The notes beneath the pieces were generated by a model. It saw only the letters and a program-made list of their open reading frames with translations, made no database searches and was not told where the DNA came from. From Agarivorans sp. TSD2052 (GTDB taxonomy: Bacteria > Pseudomonadota > Gammaproteobacteria > Enterobacterales > Celerinatantimonadaceae): a DNA stretch of 64,000 nucleotides. The stretch is taken from positions 1,539,501-1,603,500 of the forward strand of contig NZ_CP096670.1 of NCBI RefSeq assembly GCF_023238625.1, written 5' to 3'. A program made the translations under genes and the position numbers. Shown piece by piece: positions 29,411 through 38,608 of the stretch (positions are counted from its first letter, which is position 1; every line of letters begins with the position of its first letter).

Positions 29411-30151
29411 GTGAGCACCGATAATCCGATTATTTCGTTAGCTGATGCCAAACAATTGGTGTCGTTGCTTGAACAAGGCAATGTAGCAGAGGCCAATCAA
29501 CTCGTTAGTGAGTTGTGCGCACCTAAAGCTAATCTGCTATTTGATAAAGTTGGGCAGCTCACTCGTCAACTCCACGATTCTTTAAATGATTTTAAGCTCG
29601 ATATACGTATCAACGAGCTGGCGAATCAAGAAATTCCAGACGCTAAAGAGCGTTTAAATTACGTCATTGAAATGACCGACCAAGCAGCCAACAAAACCAT
29701 GGACGCGGTAGAGTCTGGCTTACCCATTGCTGATAAATTAACCAGTGACATCAACGATATAATGCCGATTTGGCAGAGTTTGATGGAACGGCGAATTGAA
29801 TTGGGCCAATTTAAGGCGCTGTGTCACCAAATCGATATTTTCCTTAATAGTTCTTCAACAAATGCAGATAAACTACGTAGCATGTTGACAGAGATATTGA
29901 TGGCACAAGACTTTCAAGACCTCACCGGGCAAATGATCCGTAAAGTCATCACCTTAGTGCAAGAGGTAGAAGAAAGTTTGGTAGAAATGCTGACTTTATT
30001 CGGTGCTGAGAAAAGCGAATTAGCTAAAGCTGAGCCGGTCACCAAATCAGCGATAGAAGCTGAAGGTCCAATAATAAATAAAGAGCAAAGGGATGACGTA
30101 GTCAACGATCAAGATGATGTTGATGACCTGTTATCTAGTTTAGGATTTTAA
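29411..30151 (+). CDS. cheZ: CheY-P phosphatase CheZ
   Basis: CheZ (246 residues) dephosphorylates CheY-P. The start is GTG at 29411 with AAAGGAAG upstream. The active-site helix reads QDFQDLTGQMIRKV, with the Asp and Gln that correspond to E. coli Asp143/Gln147. The C-terminal peptide DDVDDLLSSLGF is the CheY-tethering tail, joined to the core by an acidic linker. cheA follows after 11 bases. Confidence 0.96.
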   Translation: MSTDNPIISLADAKQLVSLLEQGNVAEANQLVSELCAPKANLLFDKVGQLTRQLHDSLNDFKLDIRINELANQEIPDAKERLNYVIEMTDQAANKTMDAVESGLPIADKLTSDINDIMPIWQSLMERRIELGQFKALCHQIDIFLNSSSTNADKLRSMLTEILMAQDFQDLTGQMIRKVITLVQEVEESLVEMLTLFGAEKSELAKAEPVTKSAIEAEGPIINKEQRDDVVNDQDDVDDLLSSLGF

Positions 30152-30162
30152 GGGAGTAGCGC

Positions 30163-32289
30163 ATGTCGTTTGATGTAGATGAAGACATCTTACAAGACTT
30201 TCTCGTAGAGGCGGCAGAGATTCTTGAACAGCTCTCTGAGCAGTTGGTTGATTTAGAAAAACGTCCTGATGATAGTGACCTATTGAATGCCATTTTCAGA
30301 GGTTTCCACACCGTAAAAGGCGGTGCGGGATTTTTGTCATTAACTGAACTGGTTGACGTATGTCACGGTGCTGAAAACGTTTTTGACACTCTCCGTAATG
30401 GCGGGCGAGGCGTATCTTCAGAGTTAATGGATGTAATCCTTGAAGCTCTCGACGCGGTCAACGATATGTTTGGTCAAGTGCAAGCTCGCGAGCCCTTAAC
30501 CCCTGCTTCTCCTGAAATTATCGAGCGTTTACATCAACTCTCTAAACCAGAGTCCGCCGATGAGGTGGTTGCACCAGAACCAGAAGTGGTGGTAGAGCAG
30601 CCTGTTGAACCGGTTGCGCCTGCTGCTGATGTCGCCGCTGGTGGTGCCAGCATTGATGAAATCAGTGACGACGAATTTGAACGTTTGCTCGATGAACTAC
30701 ATGGTGGTGCTGCGCCCAATGCGCCCGCTACTCCGCCAGCCCCTGCTAGCCCTCCGAGTGCTGCCAGTGCAGGCGATATTTCAGATGACGAATTCGAGAA
30801 ACTACTTGATGAGCTGCATGGCTCTAATGCGCCCACCGCAAAAACTCCCGCTGCTAAAGCGCCACCCGCTGCTGCTAGCTCGGCTAGTGATGGTGAAATA
30901 GGCGATGACGAATTTGAAAAACTGTTAGACCAATTACATGGTGCAGGAAAAGCGCCTGAGCCAAAAGCACCGGCTCCCGTCGCCAAAGCTGCGACACCGG
31001 CACCAAAAGCGCCGCCAAAACCGGCTGCTAAGCCCGCCGCTGCGGCTAAGCCCGCCGCTGCGGCTAAGCCTGCTGCGGCGGCTAAAGAGCCAGCGAAGGC
31101 CGCTAAACAAGCACCGCAAGGCGAAACCACGGTTCGTGTTGATACTCGTACTTTAGACGAAATAATGAACATGGTCGGTGAGCTAGTATTAGTGAGAAAC
31201 CGCCTCGTCAGTTTAGGTTTAGTGAGTAACGACGAAGATATGTCTAAGGCCACCGCTAATTTAGACGTGGTGACCGCAGATTTGCAAGGCGCGGTGATGA
31301 AAACGCGTATGCAGCCGATCAAGAAAGTATTTGGTCGTTTTCCTCGGGTGGTACGTGATTTAGCGCGAAGCCTGAAGAAAGATATTAATTTGGAATTAGT
31401 GGGTGAAGAGACCGACCTCGATAAAAACTTGGTAGAAGCTCTCGCTGATCCTTTGGTCCACTTAGTCAGAAACTCAGTGGATCACGGTATCGAGATGCCT
31501 GATATTCGTGTCGCTGCAGGTAAACCTCGTACCGGTGTTATTCGTTTGTCTGCTTCTCAAGAAGGAGACCACATCTTATTGAAAATTGAAGATGATGGTG
31601 CCGGCATGAACGCTGACAAATTGAAAGGCATTGCCATTGAGCGCGGAGTGTTAGACGCTGATGCTGCGGCTCGCATGCCAGATAAAGACGCCTACAGTTT
31701 GATTTTTGCCCCTGGTTTTTCTACCAAAACTGAAATTTCAGACATTTCTGGGCGTGGTGTGGGTATGGACGTGGTGAAAACCAGCATCACCCAACTTAAT
31801 GGATCGGTTGATATCGACTCTAAGTTAGGCGAAGGCACCATTCTGCAAATCAAAGTTCCGTTAACGCTGGCTATTTTACCTACCTTGATGGTAGATGTTG
31901 GCAAGCAAACATTTGCCTTACCGCTAACCAGTGTTAATGAAATCTTCCACCTTGATTTAACTAAAACCAACGTTGTCGACGGCCAAGAAACCGTTATTGT
32001 TCGAGATAAAGCGATTCCGCTATTTTATTTGCAGGATTGGTTAATTAAGAATATGCAGCCCGGTCAACGAAGTTCGCAAGGCCATGTTGTGATCGTGCAA
32101 ATTGGTCCTCAGCAAGTGGGTTTTGTGGTTGATAACCTGATTGGCCAAGAAGAAGTCGTGATTAAAGCGCTTGACCAGTTACTGCAAGGTACTCCTGGTA
32201 TGGCAGGAGCGACTATCACCAGTGATGGCCGTATCGCTCTAATACTCGATATCCCTAGTCTGTTAAAACGCTACGCTCGTAAAATGTAA
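30163..32289 (+). CDS. cheA: Chemotaxis histidine kinase CheA with repeat-bearing linker
   Basis: CheA (708 residues) phosphorylates CheY and CheB on receptor signal. P1 (1-105) has the phospho-accepting His49 in [10 protein letters not shown]. No ordinary P2 domain is obvious; instead, residues 140-320 form an Ala/Pro-rich linker holding three near-identical 15-residue motifs ([15 protein letters not shown] type) at 167-181, 206-220 and 246-260. P3 begins at about 320, P4 has the N, G1 and G2 boxes ([27 protein letters not shown]) and P5 (about 566-705) is CheW-like. It is co-transcribed with cheYZ and cheB. Confidence 0.97.
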   Translation: MSFDVDEDILQDFLVEAAEILEQLSEQLVDLEKRPDDSDLLNAIFRGFHTVKGGAGFLSLTELVDVCHGAENVFDTLRNGGRGVSSELMDVILEALDAVNDMFGQVQAREPLTPASPEIIERLHQLSKPESADEVVAPEPEVVVEQPVEPVAPAADVAAGGASIDEISDDEFERLLDELHGGAAPNAPATPPAPASPPSAASAGDISDDEFEKLLDELHGSNAPTAKTPAAKAPPAAASSASDGEIGDDEFEKLLDQLHGAGKAPEPKAPAPVAKAATPAPKAPPKPAAKPAAAAKPAAAAKPAAAAKEPAKAAKQAPQGETTVRVDTRTLDEIMNMVGELVLVRNRLVSLGLVSNDEDMSKATANLDVVTADLQGAVMKTRMQPIKKVFGRFPRVVRDLARSLKKDINLELVGEETDLDKNLVEALADPLVHLVRNSVDHGIEMPDIRVAAGKPRTGVIRLSASQEGDHILLKIEDDGAGMNADKLKGIAIERGVLDADAAARMPDKDAYSLIFAPGFSTKTEISDISGRGVGMDVVKTSITQLNGSVDIDSKLGEGTILQIKVPLTLAILPTLMVDVGKQTFALPLTSVNEIFHLDLTKTNVVDGQETVIVRDKAIPLFYLQDWLIKNMQPGQRSSQGHVVIVQIGPQQVGFVVDNLIGQEEVVIKALDQLLQGTPGMAGATITSDGRIALILDIPSLLKRYARKM
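31030..31083 (+). repeat. 18-bp tandem repeat (x3) inside cheA
   Basis: Three consecutive 18-base units, two identical (AAGCCCGCCGCTGCGGCT) and one synonymous variant, encode a KPAAAA repeat in the CheA linker. It is in frame and likely to change length by whole units. Confidence 0.85.
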
Positions 32290-32314
32290 GCGTTGCCTCC
32301 AAGAAGAATTGAGT

Positions 32315-33448
32315 ATGGCTATAAAAGTTTTAGTAGTTGACGATTCAAGCTTTTTTCGACGTAGGGTAAGCGAAATAATTAACGCAGATCCTGCGTTAGA
32401 AGTGATTGAAACCGCCAAAAATGGTAAAGAAGCCATTGAAATGGTCGCTAGGCTTAAGCCCGATGTGATTACCATGGATATTGAAATGCCAGTGATGGAC
32501 GGGATCACCGCTGTTAAAGAGATAATGGCTAAGTATCCTACACCGGTATTGATGTTTTCTTCTCTTACTCATGACGGCGCAAAAGCCACCTTAGAGGCCT
32601 TAGACGCAGGTGCCTTAGACTTTATTCCCAAAAAGTTTGAGGATATTGCCAGAGACCGCGAAGAAGCAGTTAGCTTACTGCAACAACGGGTAAAAGCAAT
32701 CGCTCGGCGCCGTGTTATGGCGCGCCGTGCGCCAATTAGCCCGGCAAGCTCAACACCTTCAGCAAGGCGCGTTAGTCCATCAACGGGTCATTCTCCAGTA
32801 AATAAAACCACTGCAGCTACCTCAACCATTGAGAGGCCAAGCCCTGCTACTCGCTTTAAGCCTTCTGGTAAGCGCTATAAATTGGTTGCCATTGGCACAT
32901 CCACTGGCGGCCCCGTAGCTTTGCAAATGATATTAACTCAAATCCCCGCGGGTTTTTCTAAGCCTATTCTGTTGGTTCAACATATGCCCGCGACCTTTAC
33001 CGCTGCATTTGCCCAACGTTTAAACAGCTTATCTAAAATAAATGTCAAGCAAGCAGAAGACGGTGATGACTTAAGACCCGGCTGGGCCTACCTTGCACCT
33101 GGCGGCAAACAAATGCTGATTGAGTCGAGAGGTGCCCACGGTCGAATCCGTATCATTGAGGGCAATGACAAAGTAAATTACAAACCTTGTGTCGATATTA
33201 CTTTTGCTTCTTTAGCAAAAAGTCATCAAGGCAACGTATTAGCCATGATTCTCACCGGGATGGGGGCAGACGGCAGAGACGGCTGTCGCCTGTTAAAAGC
33301 ACAAGGCTCAACAATCTGGGCTCAAGATGAGGCTAGTTGTGTTGTTTACGGTATGCCACAAGCCGTCGCTAGCGCCGGTTTAGCCTCTAATCAACTGCCA
33401 CTAGAGCGTTTTTCAGATGCGATAGTCGCGGAAATAGGGAATGGATAA
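32315..33448 (+). CDS. cheB: Chemotaxis protein-glutamate methylesterase CheB
   Basis: CheB removes methyl groups from chemoreceptors, and so resets adaptation. I start it at ATG 32315 (377 residues); the frame also contains a TTG two codons earlier. The receiver domain has the phospho-Asp55 in ITMDIEMP. A Pro/Ser/Thr/Arg linker (about 140-185) leads to the esterase domain with IGTSTGGP (nucleophile Ser), LVQHMP (His) and [11 protein letters not shown] (Asp). It overlaps motC by eight bases. Confidence 0.96.
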   Translation: MAIKVLVVDDSSFFRRRVSEIINADPALEVIETAKNGKEAIEMVARLKPDVITMDIEMPVMDGITAVKEIMAKYPTPVLMFSSLTHDGAKATLEALDAGALDFIPKKFEDIARDREEAVSLLQQRVKAIARRRVMARRAPISPASSTPSARRVSPSTGHSPVNKTTAATSTIERPSPATRFKPSGKRYKLVAIGTSTGGPVALQMILTQIPAGFSKPILLVQHMPATFTAAFAQRLNSLSKINVKQAEDGDDLRPGWAYLAPGGKQMLIESRGAHGRIRIIEGNDKVNYKPCVDITFASLAKSHQGNVLAMILTGMGADGRDGCRLLKAQGSTIWAQDEASCVVYGMPQAVASAGLASNQLPLERFSDAIVAEIGNG

Positions 33449-34187
33449 ACTTAGCGTCTTTGGTATATTTTTGGCGTTTTCTGCAGTTGGCTTCGGTCAT
33501 ATGTTGGCTGGCGGCGAGCTAAGTGATCTGATTAACCTACATGCTTTATTTATCGTTTTAGGCGGCACTATTGGGGCGGTGATGTTGCAAACGCCTTCAG
33601 CCCAGTTTCTGCAAGCGATTAAAGCCGCGCCAAGAGTTTGGCAAAATTCTAGCTACGATACCCAAGGCCAGATAAAGTTAATATTGAGCTGGTCTAATAC
33701 TGTTCGAAAAGACGGTTATCTGGTTTTAGAAACTCAACAACAGCATGCCGATAGCTTCAGCCTACGAGGCCTAGAAATGCTGGTCGATGGCGCCGAGCCA
33801 CAACAAGTAAAACAAGCCTTAGAAGACGTTATAGATCTTGAGCAGAGTCGGCTAGATCGTCAAGCCGGTGTGTTTGAAGCGATGGGGGGCTATTGCCCTA
33901 CTGTAGGAATATTAGGCGCAGTGTTAGGGTTAATTCAAGCCATGGATTTTCTCAGCAGCCCAGAACAGTTAGGTCAGGGCATTGCCGTTGCATTTGTTGC
34001 GACCATCTATGGGGTGGGCTTCGCTAACTTTTTATTTCTTCCCATTGCAAATAAGTTACGTGCACAAGCCGGCGATCGCGCTATTTACCAAGAAATGACC
34101 TTAGCGGGCTTAGTGTCTATCGCCGAAGGTGCCAGTAGTTTAGATGTGCAACGACGTCTTAAAAGCTTTGTCGTGGATATCGACTGA
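33441..34187 (+). CDS. motC: Flagellar stator protein MotC (MotA family)
   Basis: This 248-residue membrane protein is a MotA/PomA-family stator subunit with four hydrophobic helices. Visible marks are [15 protein letters not shown] near helix 2, [20 protein letters not shown] (the helix 3 signature) and [24 protein letters not shown] (helix 4). It lies between cheB and a MotB-type gene, the same place as motC of Pseudomonas aeruginosa, so I use that name. The ion it uses cannot be read from the sequence with confidence. Confidence 0.92.
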   Translation: MDKLSVFGIFLAFSAVGFGHMLAGGELSDLINLHALFIVLGGTIGAVMLQTPSAQFLQAIKAAPRVWQNSSYDTQGQIKLILSWSNTVRKDGYLVLETQQQHADSFSLRGLEMLVDGAEPQQVKQALEDVIDLEQSRLDRQAGVFEAMGGYCPTVGILGAVLGLIQAMDFLSSPEQLGQGIAVAFVATIYGVGFANFLFLPIANKLRAQAGDRAIYQEMTLAGLVSIAEGASSLDVQRRLKSFVVDID

Positions 34188-34188
34188 G

Positions 34189-35085
34189 ATGCGGCATCGT
34201 TACGCGGCACCCGCAAAGCGCAATGCCAACACAGAGCGCTGGTTAGTGTCTTATGCGGATTACATGACCTTGATGTTTGCGCTGTTTGTGGTGCTGTACT
34301 CAATGGCCATAGCCAATGAACAAGAATACCCAGAGTTACAACAGCGTCTACAACAGGCTATCGCGCTATTAGAAATTAGTGAACCGCCAGCGGTTGAAGA
34401 CTCAAACCACTCAATCTTGGTGGGCGAAGGGGATACTATTTTAGAAAACAATAACCAAGCAGTTATTGAAGATGTGATTAAAAATCAGCCTGAATTAGAA
34501 CCTTTGCCAATGTTGGCAGAGCAAATTGCGCTAGAGTTTAAAGATTATCTGCATACTGACGACATAATAGTGAGTTATGACGATCAATGGTTAAGTATTG
34601 AGTTAGATAGTCGATTGTTTTTTGCCAGTGGTAGCGCTTACCTGATTAAACCAGCCGAACAAATTATAATCCGGTTGGCAGGCAAACTAAAAACGGTGGA
34701 TAACTATTTACGGGTGCGCGGATACACCGATGAAGACAGCATTGACAGTGCGCTTTACCCAAGTAACTGGGAGTTGTCAGCAGCTAGAGCTACCCGTGTA
34801 TTAAGAGAACTAGAAGCGAATGGTGTGCAACCAGCACGCATGGCGATTGAAGCCTATGCACACTATTCCCCTCAAACCGATCAGTTAAGTCATAGTAAGA
34901 GCAGGCGAGTCGTCATCGCTTTGTCTAATAAGCGTTGGCAGCCACCAAGGGCGCCTATTGTCGAAGACGGGAAATCGACGATGACAACAGAAAAACCAAA
35001 GCCTAAGCCTGATAGTGATACTATGTTGGCTGTACCACTTGAAGGTGGTGGGGTTAGGTTTACAACAAGGCAGGATGATAAGTGA
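34189..35085 (+). CDS. motD: Flagellar stator protein MotD (MotB family)
   Basis: MotD pairs with MotC and anchors the stator to peptidoglycan. I start it at ATG 34189, one base after the motC stop (298 residues). The ion-binding aspartate is Asp24 in VSYADYMTLMFALFVV, the single membrane helix. The C-terminal half is an OmpA-like peptidoglycan-binding domain (about 140-250) with LFFASGSAYL, RVRGYTDED and NWELSAARA. A Pro/Lys-rich tail follows. The stop overlaps the parC start. Confidence 0.93.
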   Translation: MRHRYAAPAKRNANTERWLVSYADYMTLMFALFVVLYSMAIANEQEYPELQQRLQQAIALLEISEPPAVEDSNHSILVGEGDTILENNNQAVIEDVIKNQPELEPLPMLAEQIALEFKDYLHTDDIIVSYDDQWLSIELDSRLFFASGSAYLIKPAEQIIIRLAGKLKTVDNYLRVRGYTDEDSIDSALYPSNWELSAARATRVLRELEANGVQPARMAIEAYAHYSPQTDQLSHSKSRRVVIALSNKRWQPPRAPIVEDGKSTMTTEKPKPKPDSDTMLAVPLEGGGVRFTTRQDDK

Positions 35086-35867
35086 AAGTTTGGACAGTTG
35101 CTAACCAAAAGGGTGGGGTGGGTAAAACCACCACGGTGATATCGTTAGCCGGTTTGTTAGCGCAACAGGGCAAACGAGTATTACTACTCGACACTGACCC
35201 TCACGCCTCGTTAACCAGTTATTTGGGTTTTGATGTAGATAGTGTGCAAGGCACCTTGTATGAGCTTTATCAAAATGCTCAGCTTGACGATGCCATGGTC
35301 ACTCATAGTATTCAGGCTACATCCTTCGACAATTTGGATATCATCCCTGCCAGTATGGCTTTAGCAACCTTAGATAAAGTGCTAGGTCAACGTGAAGGCA
35401 TGGGGCTTATTTTAAAACGCATTCTAGCCAGAATCGAAGACAAGTACGATTATGTATTGATAGATTGTCCGCCGGTATTAGGTGTGATGATGGTCAATGC
35501 ATTAGCCGCGAGCGACCGTGTGTTAGTCCCGGTACAAACAGAGTTTTTGGCCATTAAGGGTTTAGAGCGCATGGTGAAAACCTTGGCGATTATGCAACGT
35601 TCTTGTCCGGATCCCTTACGTTATACGGTTGTGCCTACTATGTACGATAAACGTACCCGAGCCTCATTAGCAGCCTTAAAAGACTTACAAGAAACCTACC
35701 CCAACAACATTTGGAACTCGGTTATCCCGATTGACACTAAGTTTCGTGATGCCAGCTTGCGTCATGCTCCGCCGTCTTACCATATTAAAAACTGTCGTGG
35801 TGTTTTTGCCTATCAAACTCTACTGGCCCATTTACTACAAATGACAGACGAGCAGGGCTTATTATGA
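35082..35867 (+). CDS. parC: Polar chemotaxis ATPase ParC (ParA/Soj-like)
   Basis: A 261-residue ParA-family ATPase. Walker A KGGVGKTT covers residues 10-17, with the signature lysine Lys10, and LLLDTDPHASLTSYLGFD follows. In Vibrio and Pseudomonas the gene at this position (ParC) places chemotaxis arrays at the flagellated pole. The start is GTG at 35082, inside the motD end; the end overlaps parP by four bases. It is not a plasmid or chromosome segregation ParA, since no parB or parS is next to it. Confidence 0.9.
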   Translation: MKVWTVANQKGGVGKTTTVISLAGLLAQQGKRVLLLDTDPHASLTSYLGFDVDSVQGTLYELYQNAQLDDAMVTHSIQATSFDNLDIIPASMALATLDKVLGQREGMGLILKRILARIEDKYDYVLIDCPPVLGVMMVNALAASDRVLVPVQTEFLAIKGLERMVKTLAIMQRSCPDPLRYTVVPTMYDKRTRASLAALKDLQETYPNNIWNSVIPIDTKFRDASLRHAPPSYHIKNCRGVFAYQTLLAHLLQMTDEQGLL

Positions 35868-36688
35868 ACAGTGATAAATTAATGGAGCAAGCACTAGGCA
35901 GCTATTTTGATTCATTATTGAATGAAGAAAGCGCCCCAGTGATTAAACCTAGCGAAGCCACTGTAGAGAGACCATCGCTGGTTGCAGAACCTCAGGTTAA
36001 ACCTTTAGCAACGCTATTTGCTGAAGCAGAAACGCGGGTTGCCGCAATGAGCGACGCTCCGCCTATTCTGTTGCCGATACAAGAGCTACCGGAGCAACAA
36101 GTGGAGCCAACCATGGTTGAACCCACCGTGGCTGAACCGGTAGTGCTAGATACTGTTGAGGCTGTAGTTGCGTCACCGCAAGCAGAAACCTTACAACAGA
36201 CAGAGCCAGAGCTTGTTGAACAGCCGCAAGCCGCAGAGTGGCAAAACATTGAAACCGATGATGAGTTTCAGGCGCTCTTTTTTGAAGTGGCCGGCGTGAC
36301 CTTTGGGGTGCCTTTAACAGAATTAGGTGGCATTCATCGAATCAGTGAGGTCAGTCCTTTATTTGGTAAGCCCGAATGGTTTGCTGGAATCATGATCGAG
36401 CGCGAGCAAAAATTGTCAGTGGTCGATACCGCAAAATGGGTGATGCCTAATCAACCTTTCGACCCAGAATATAAATATGTCGTTATGCTTGGAGAGAGCC
36501 CATGGGGTTTGAGCTGTGAAAAACTATTTGGTACCGAACGCTTAACACGCGATGATGTTAAGTGGCGTAAGGTACCTGGTCAGCGCCGCTGGTTAGCGGG
36601 CATGGTGAAGAAGAAAATGTGCGCATTAGTGCACGTAGAAGAACTACTAGCAATGCTTTCTCAAGGTGTGAATATCGAAGGACACTAA
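35864..36688 (+). CDS. parP: ParP, CheW-like array-partitioning protein
   Basis: A 274-residue protein with a Glu/Pro/Val-rich N-terminal half (about 1-125) and a C-terminal CheW-like domain (about 135-270: EVAGVTFGVPLTELGGIHRI). In Vibrio, ParP bridges ParC and CheA and keeps arrays at the pole; the position after parC supports that call. The disordered half is likely the spacer. Confidence 0.87.
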   Translation: MNSDKLMEQALGSYFDSLLNEESAPVIKPSEATVERPSLVAEPQVKPLATLFAEAETRVAAMSDAPPILLPIQELPEQQVEPTMVEPTVAEPVVLDTVEAVVASPQAETLQQTEPELVEQPQAAEWQNIETDDEFQALFFEVAGVTFGVPLTELGGIHRISEVSPLFGKPEWFAGIMIEREQKLSVVDTAKWVMPNQPFDPEYKYVVMLGESPWGLSCEKLFGTERLTRDDVKWRKVPGQRRWLAGMVKKKMCALVHVEELLAMLSQGVNIEGH

Positions 36689-36829
36689 ATTAATGAGAGC
36701 TTGGCGGGTTTCTTTAGTTGAAAGAGTAGGAAAATCCGTCATTTAGTTTTATAACTTATGATATATACTGAACAGATAAGAGTTGCGAGATCCTAACGGA
36801 CTCATGAACAATAAAAAAGGGACATTCAG

Positions 36830-37318
36830 ATGAGCGAGCAACGTAACATTGCAGAAAACGTAGCTGAAGACGAAGTACTTCAATGGGTGACATTTCAGTT
36901 AGAAAGTGAAACTTACGGTATTAACGTAATGCAAGTACAAGAAGTGCTGCGTTATACCGAAATTGCTCCCGTACCGGGCGCGCCAGATTACGTGTTAGGT
37001 ATTATTAATTTGCGCGGTAATGTTGTTACCGTTATCGATACCCGTTCACGTTTTGGTTTACCGTCGTCCGACATTACTGAAAACTCGCGTATTGTGATTA
37101 TCGAAGCAGAGTCTCAGGTAATTGGTATTTTGGTCGACAGTGTAGCCGAAGTGGTTTATTTACGTTCATCAGAGATTGACTCTGCCCCGAATGTTGGCAC
37201 CGAAGAGAGCGCCAAGTTCATTCAAGGTGTGAGCAATAGAGATGGACAATTGTTGATTTTAGTAGACTTAAACAAGCTACTATCTGATGACGAATGGGAT
37301 GAAGTAAGCTCACTGTAA
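36830..37318 (+). CDS. cheW: Chemotaxis coupling protein CheW
   Basis: CheW (162 residues) couples receptors to CheA. It is a single CheW domain with QWVTFQLESETYGINVMQVQEVL and VPGAPDYVLGIINLRGNVVTVIDTR. An AAAAAAGGGA ribosome site lies upstream. The 141-base gap after parP contains AT-rich sequence with TATACT (about 36765), but no good -35 match, so I do not call a promoter. The next gene starts on the base after its stop. Confidence 0.96.
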   Translation: MSEQRNIAENVAEDEVLQWVTFQLESETYGINVMQVQEVLRYTEIAPVPGAPDYVLGIINLRGNVVTVIDTRSRFGLPSSDITENSRIVIIEAESQVIGILVDSVAEVVYLRSSEIDSAPNVGTEESAKFIQGVSNRDGQLLILVDLNKLLSDDEWDEVSSL

Positions 37319-37744
37319 ATGGACTGGATTAATCTTACTGCCCTGCTCGCGACAATTATTTGCCTTATAGGTGGCTATTGGCTTACTTATAAGGCAAAAC
37401 AACAAGTGGCTAGCAGTGACAAAAAAATGGCAAGTTTAGAAGTGGTGACAAAAAACCTGTTAGTGAGTCACCGCTCTGTTGAAAAGCAATTGCAAGAAAT
37501 TCATCTTGCTAATGCTTCTTTAGTAAAAGAGCTGGAACGACAAAGTGAGCAAGTTGAACAAGCCTTTTTACGTACCTCAGAAATCCAATCGCAAGACCCT
37601 GATAGTAAGCTTTATACTAGAGCGGTAAAACTGGTTGAGTTAGGTGCTGACTTAGAAGAAGTGATGCGCGAATGTGAGCTACCCAAAGCCGAAGCTGAAC
37701 TGCTACTCAGTTTGCGCAATAAAATAAAAGGGCAGGCTAGTTAG
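37319..37744 (+). CDS. DUF2802 membrane-anchored coiled-coil protein
   Basis: A 141-residue protein with one N-terminal membrane helix (about 5-22), a coiled coil (about 28-95) and a C-terminal helix-rich part with LVELGADLEEVMRECELPKAEAELLLSL, the DUF2802 pattern. Its ATG follows the cheW stop directly. The same neighbour occurs beside cheW in other polar-flagellated gammaproteobacteria; the function is not known to me. The C-terminal part resembles a short helix-turn-helix-like bundle, but I would not assign DNA binding. Confidence 0.82.
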   Translation: MDWINLTALLATIICLIGGYWLTYKAKQQVASSDKKMASLEVVTKNLLVSHRSVEKQLQEIHLANASLVKELERQSEQVEQAFLRTSEIQSQDPDSKLYTRAVKLVELGADLEEVMRECELPKAEAELLLSLRNKIKGQAS

Positions 37745-37838
37745 GCTGCTAACGCACCTAGAGTTCGGTATTTTCCGTTATGTTTAGCTGTGAAGACGGT
37801 ATAACCTTAAAAAGCACACACTCGATTTAGGCTTGAGA

Positions 37839-37867
37839 TTAACACGACTTGCATGTTCTGTTATTCT
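37839..37867 (+). promoter_or_regulatory. Candidate sigma70 promoter (extended -10) for ccm operon
   Basis: TTAACA (-35, 5/6) is separated by 17 bases from TATTCT (-10, 4/6), and TG lies one base before the -10 (extended -10). It lies 64 bases ahead of the GTG start of ccmA and would place the leader hairpin in the transcript. Confidence 0.48.
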
Positions 37868-37891
37868 CGCCGCAGTTCTTCTTTACTAATC

Positions 37892-37923
37892 CCTTAAATC
37901 AGTCGCTTAAGCTAGATTTAAGG
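37892..37923 (+). promoter_or_regulatory. Leader hairpin covering the ccmA ribosome site
   Basis: Perfect 9-bp arms CCTTAAATC and GATTTAAGG enclose 14 bases that themselves contain GCTTAAGC. The AAGG of the 3' arm (37920-37923) is the ribosome site for the GTG start at 37931, so the stem would hide it. It may instead be a DNA-binding dyad. Confidence 0.5.
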
Positions 37924-37930
37924 TTTAGCT

Positions 37931-38608
37931 GTGATAACATCCGAACAACCTACCAAACCAAGAATGAATGGAATGCTGCAAGTCAAACGCCTGTGTTGTG
38001 TTAGAGAAGACCGAGTGCTTTTTGACAATTTGTCATTCTCTCTAGAGCCAGGCCAAATATTGCAAATTGCCGGGCCAAATGGAGCAGGTAAAACCAGCTT
38101 ATTACGGCTTATTGCCGGCTTATCAAGAGCCGAGCACGGTGATATTAGTTGGCAAGGGCAGGCTATCGCACAAACTTACGACCGTTACCACCAAGACTGT
38201 TTGTATTTAGGCCATCATGCGGGCGTAAAAGCAGAGTTAAGTGCTCTCGAAAATTTGCAGTTTTACCTCGGTTTAGCGGGGCAAACTCAGTCTTCGAATC
38301 AATTGTATGCCATTCTCGCTCGCGTCGGTTTAGCCGGGCTTGAAGACGAACCGGTAGGACACCTATCTGCCGGACAACAACGGCGTGTTGGTCTAGCGCG
38401 TTTATGGCTAGTAAAATGTAAGTTGTGGATATTGGATGAACCCTTTACTGCCATTGACAAGCAAGGCGTTGCCTATTTGGAAAAGGTTATTGTTGAGCAT
38501 GCACAGTCGGGCGGCATGGTGTTGCTTACAACCCATCAAGAGTTAAGCTTAAGTAAAAACCTGTACCGCGTTTTAACCATTAAGCCTTCGTTTGAGGATG
38601 CCGTGTAA
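37931..38608 (+). CDS. ccmA: Heme exporter ATP-binding protein CcmA
   Basis: CcmA is the ATPase of the CcmABCD complex that releases heme-loaded CcmE. The GTG at 37931 gives 225 residues and has AAGG eight bases upstream; ATGs at 37964 and 37973 would give a length nearer to E. coli CcmA and cannot be excluded. Walker A is GPNGAGKTS, the signature is LSAGQQRRVGLARL and Walker B is LWILDEPF. ccmB overlaps the stop by one base. Confidence 0.95.
   Translation: MITSEQPTKPRMNGMLQVKRLCCVREDRVLFDNLSFSLEPGQILQIAGPNGAGKTSLLRLIAGLSRAEHGDISWQGQAIAQTYDRYHQDCLYLGHHAGVKAELSALENLQFYLGLAGQTQSSNQLYAILARVGLAGLEDEPVGHLSAGQQRRVGLARLWLVKCKLWILDEPFTAIDKQGVAYLEKVIVEHAQSGGMVLLTTHQELSLSKNLYRVLTIKPSFEDAV

Noticed and set aside
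30534-31322. Long antisense open frame (262 codons) opposite cheA
   Set aside because: It mirrors the Ala/Pro-rich, GC-rich linker of cheA; the product is low-complexity Ala/Ser/Gly and has no ribosome site or family likeness.
35082-35867. ParA gene as a sign of a plasmid or chromosome partition locus
   Set aside because: No parB or parS is near; the position between motD and parP fits the chemotaxis ParC.
36702-36717. Sigma54-like TGGCGGG element before cheW
   Set aside because: The -24 half is good, but there is no GC at -12.
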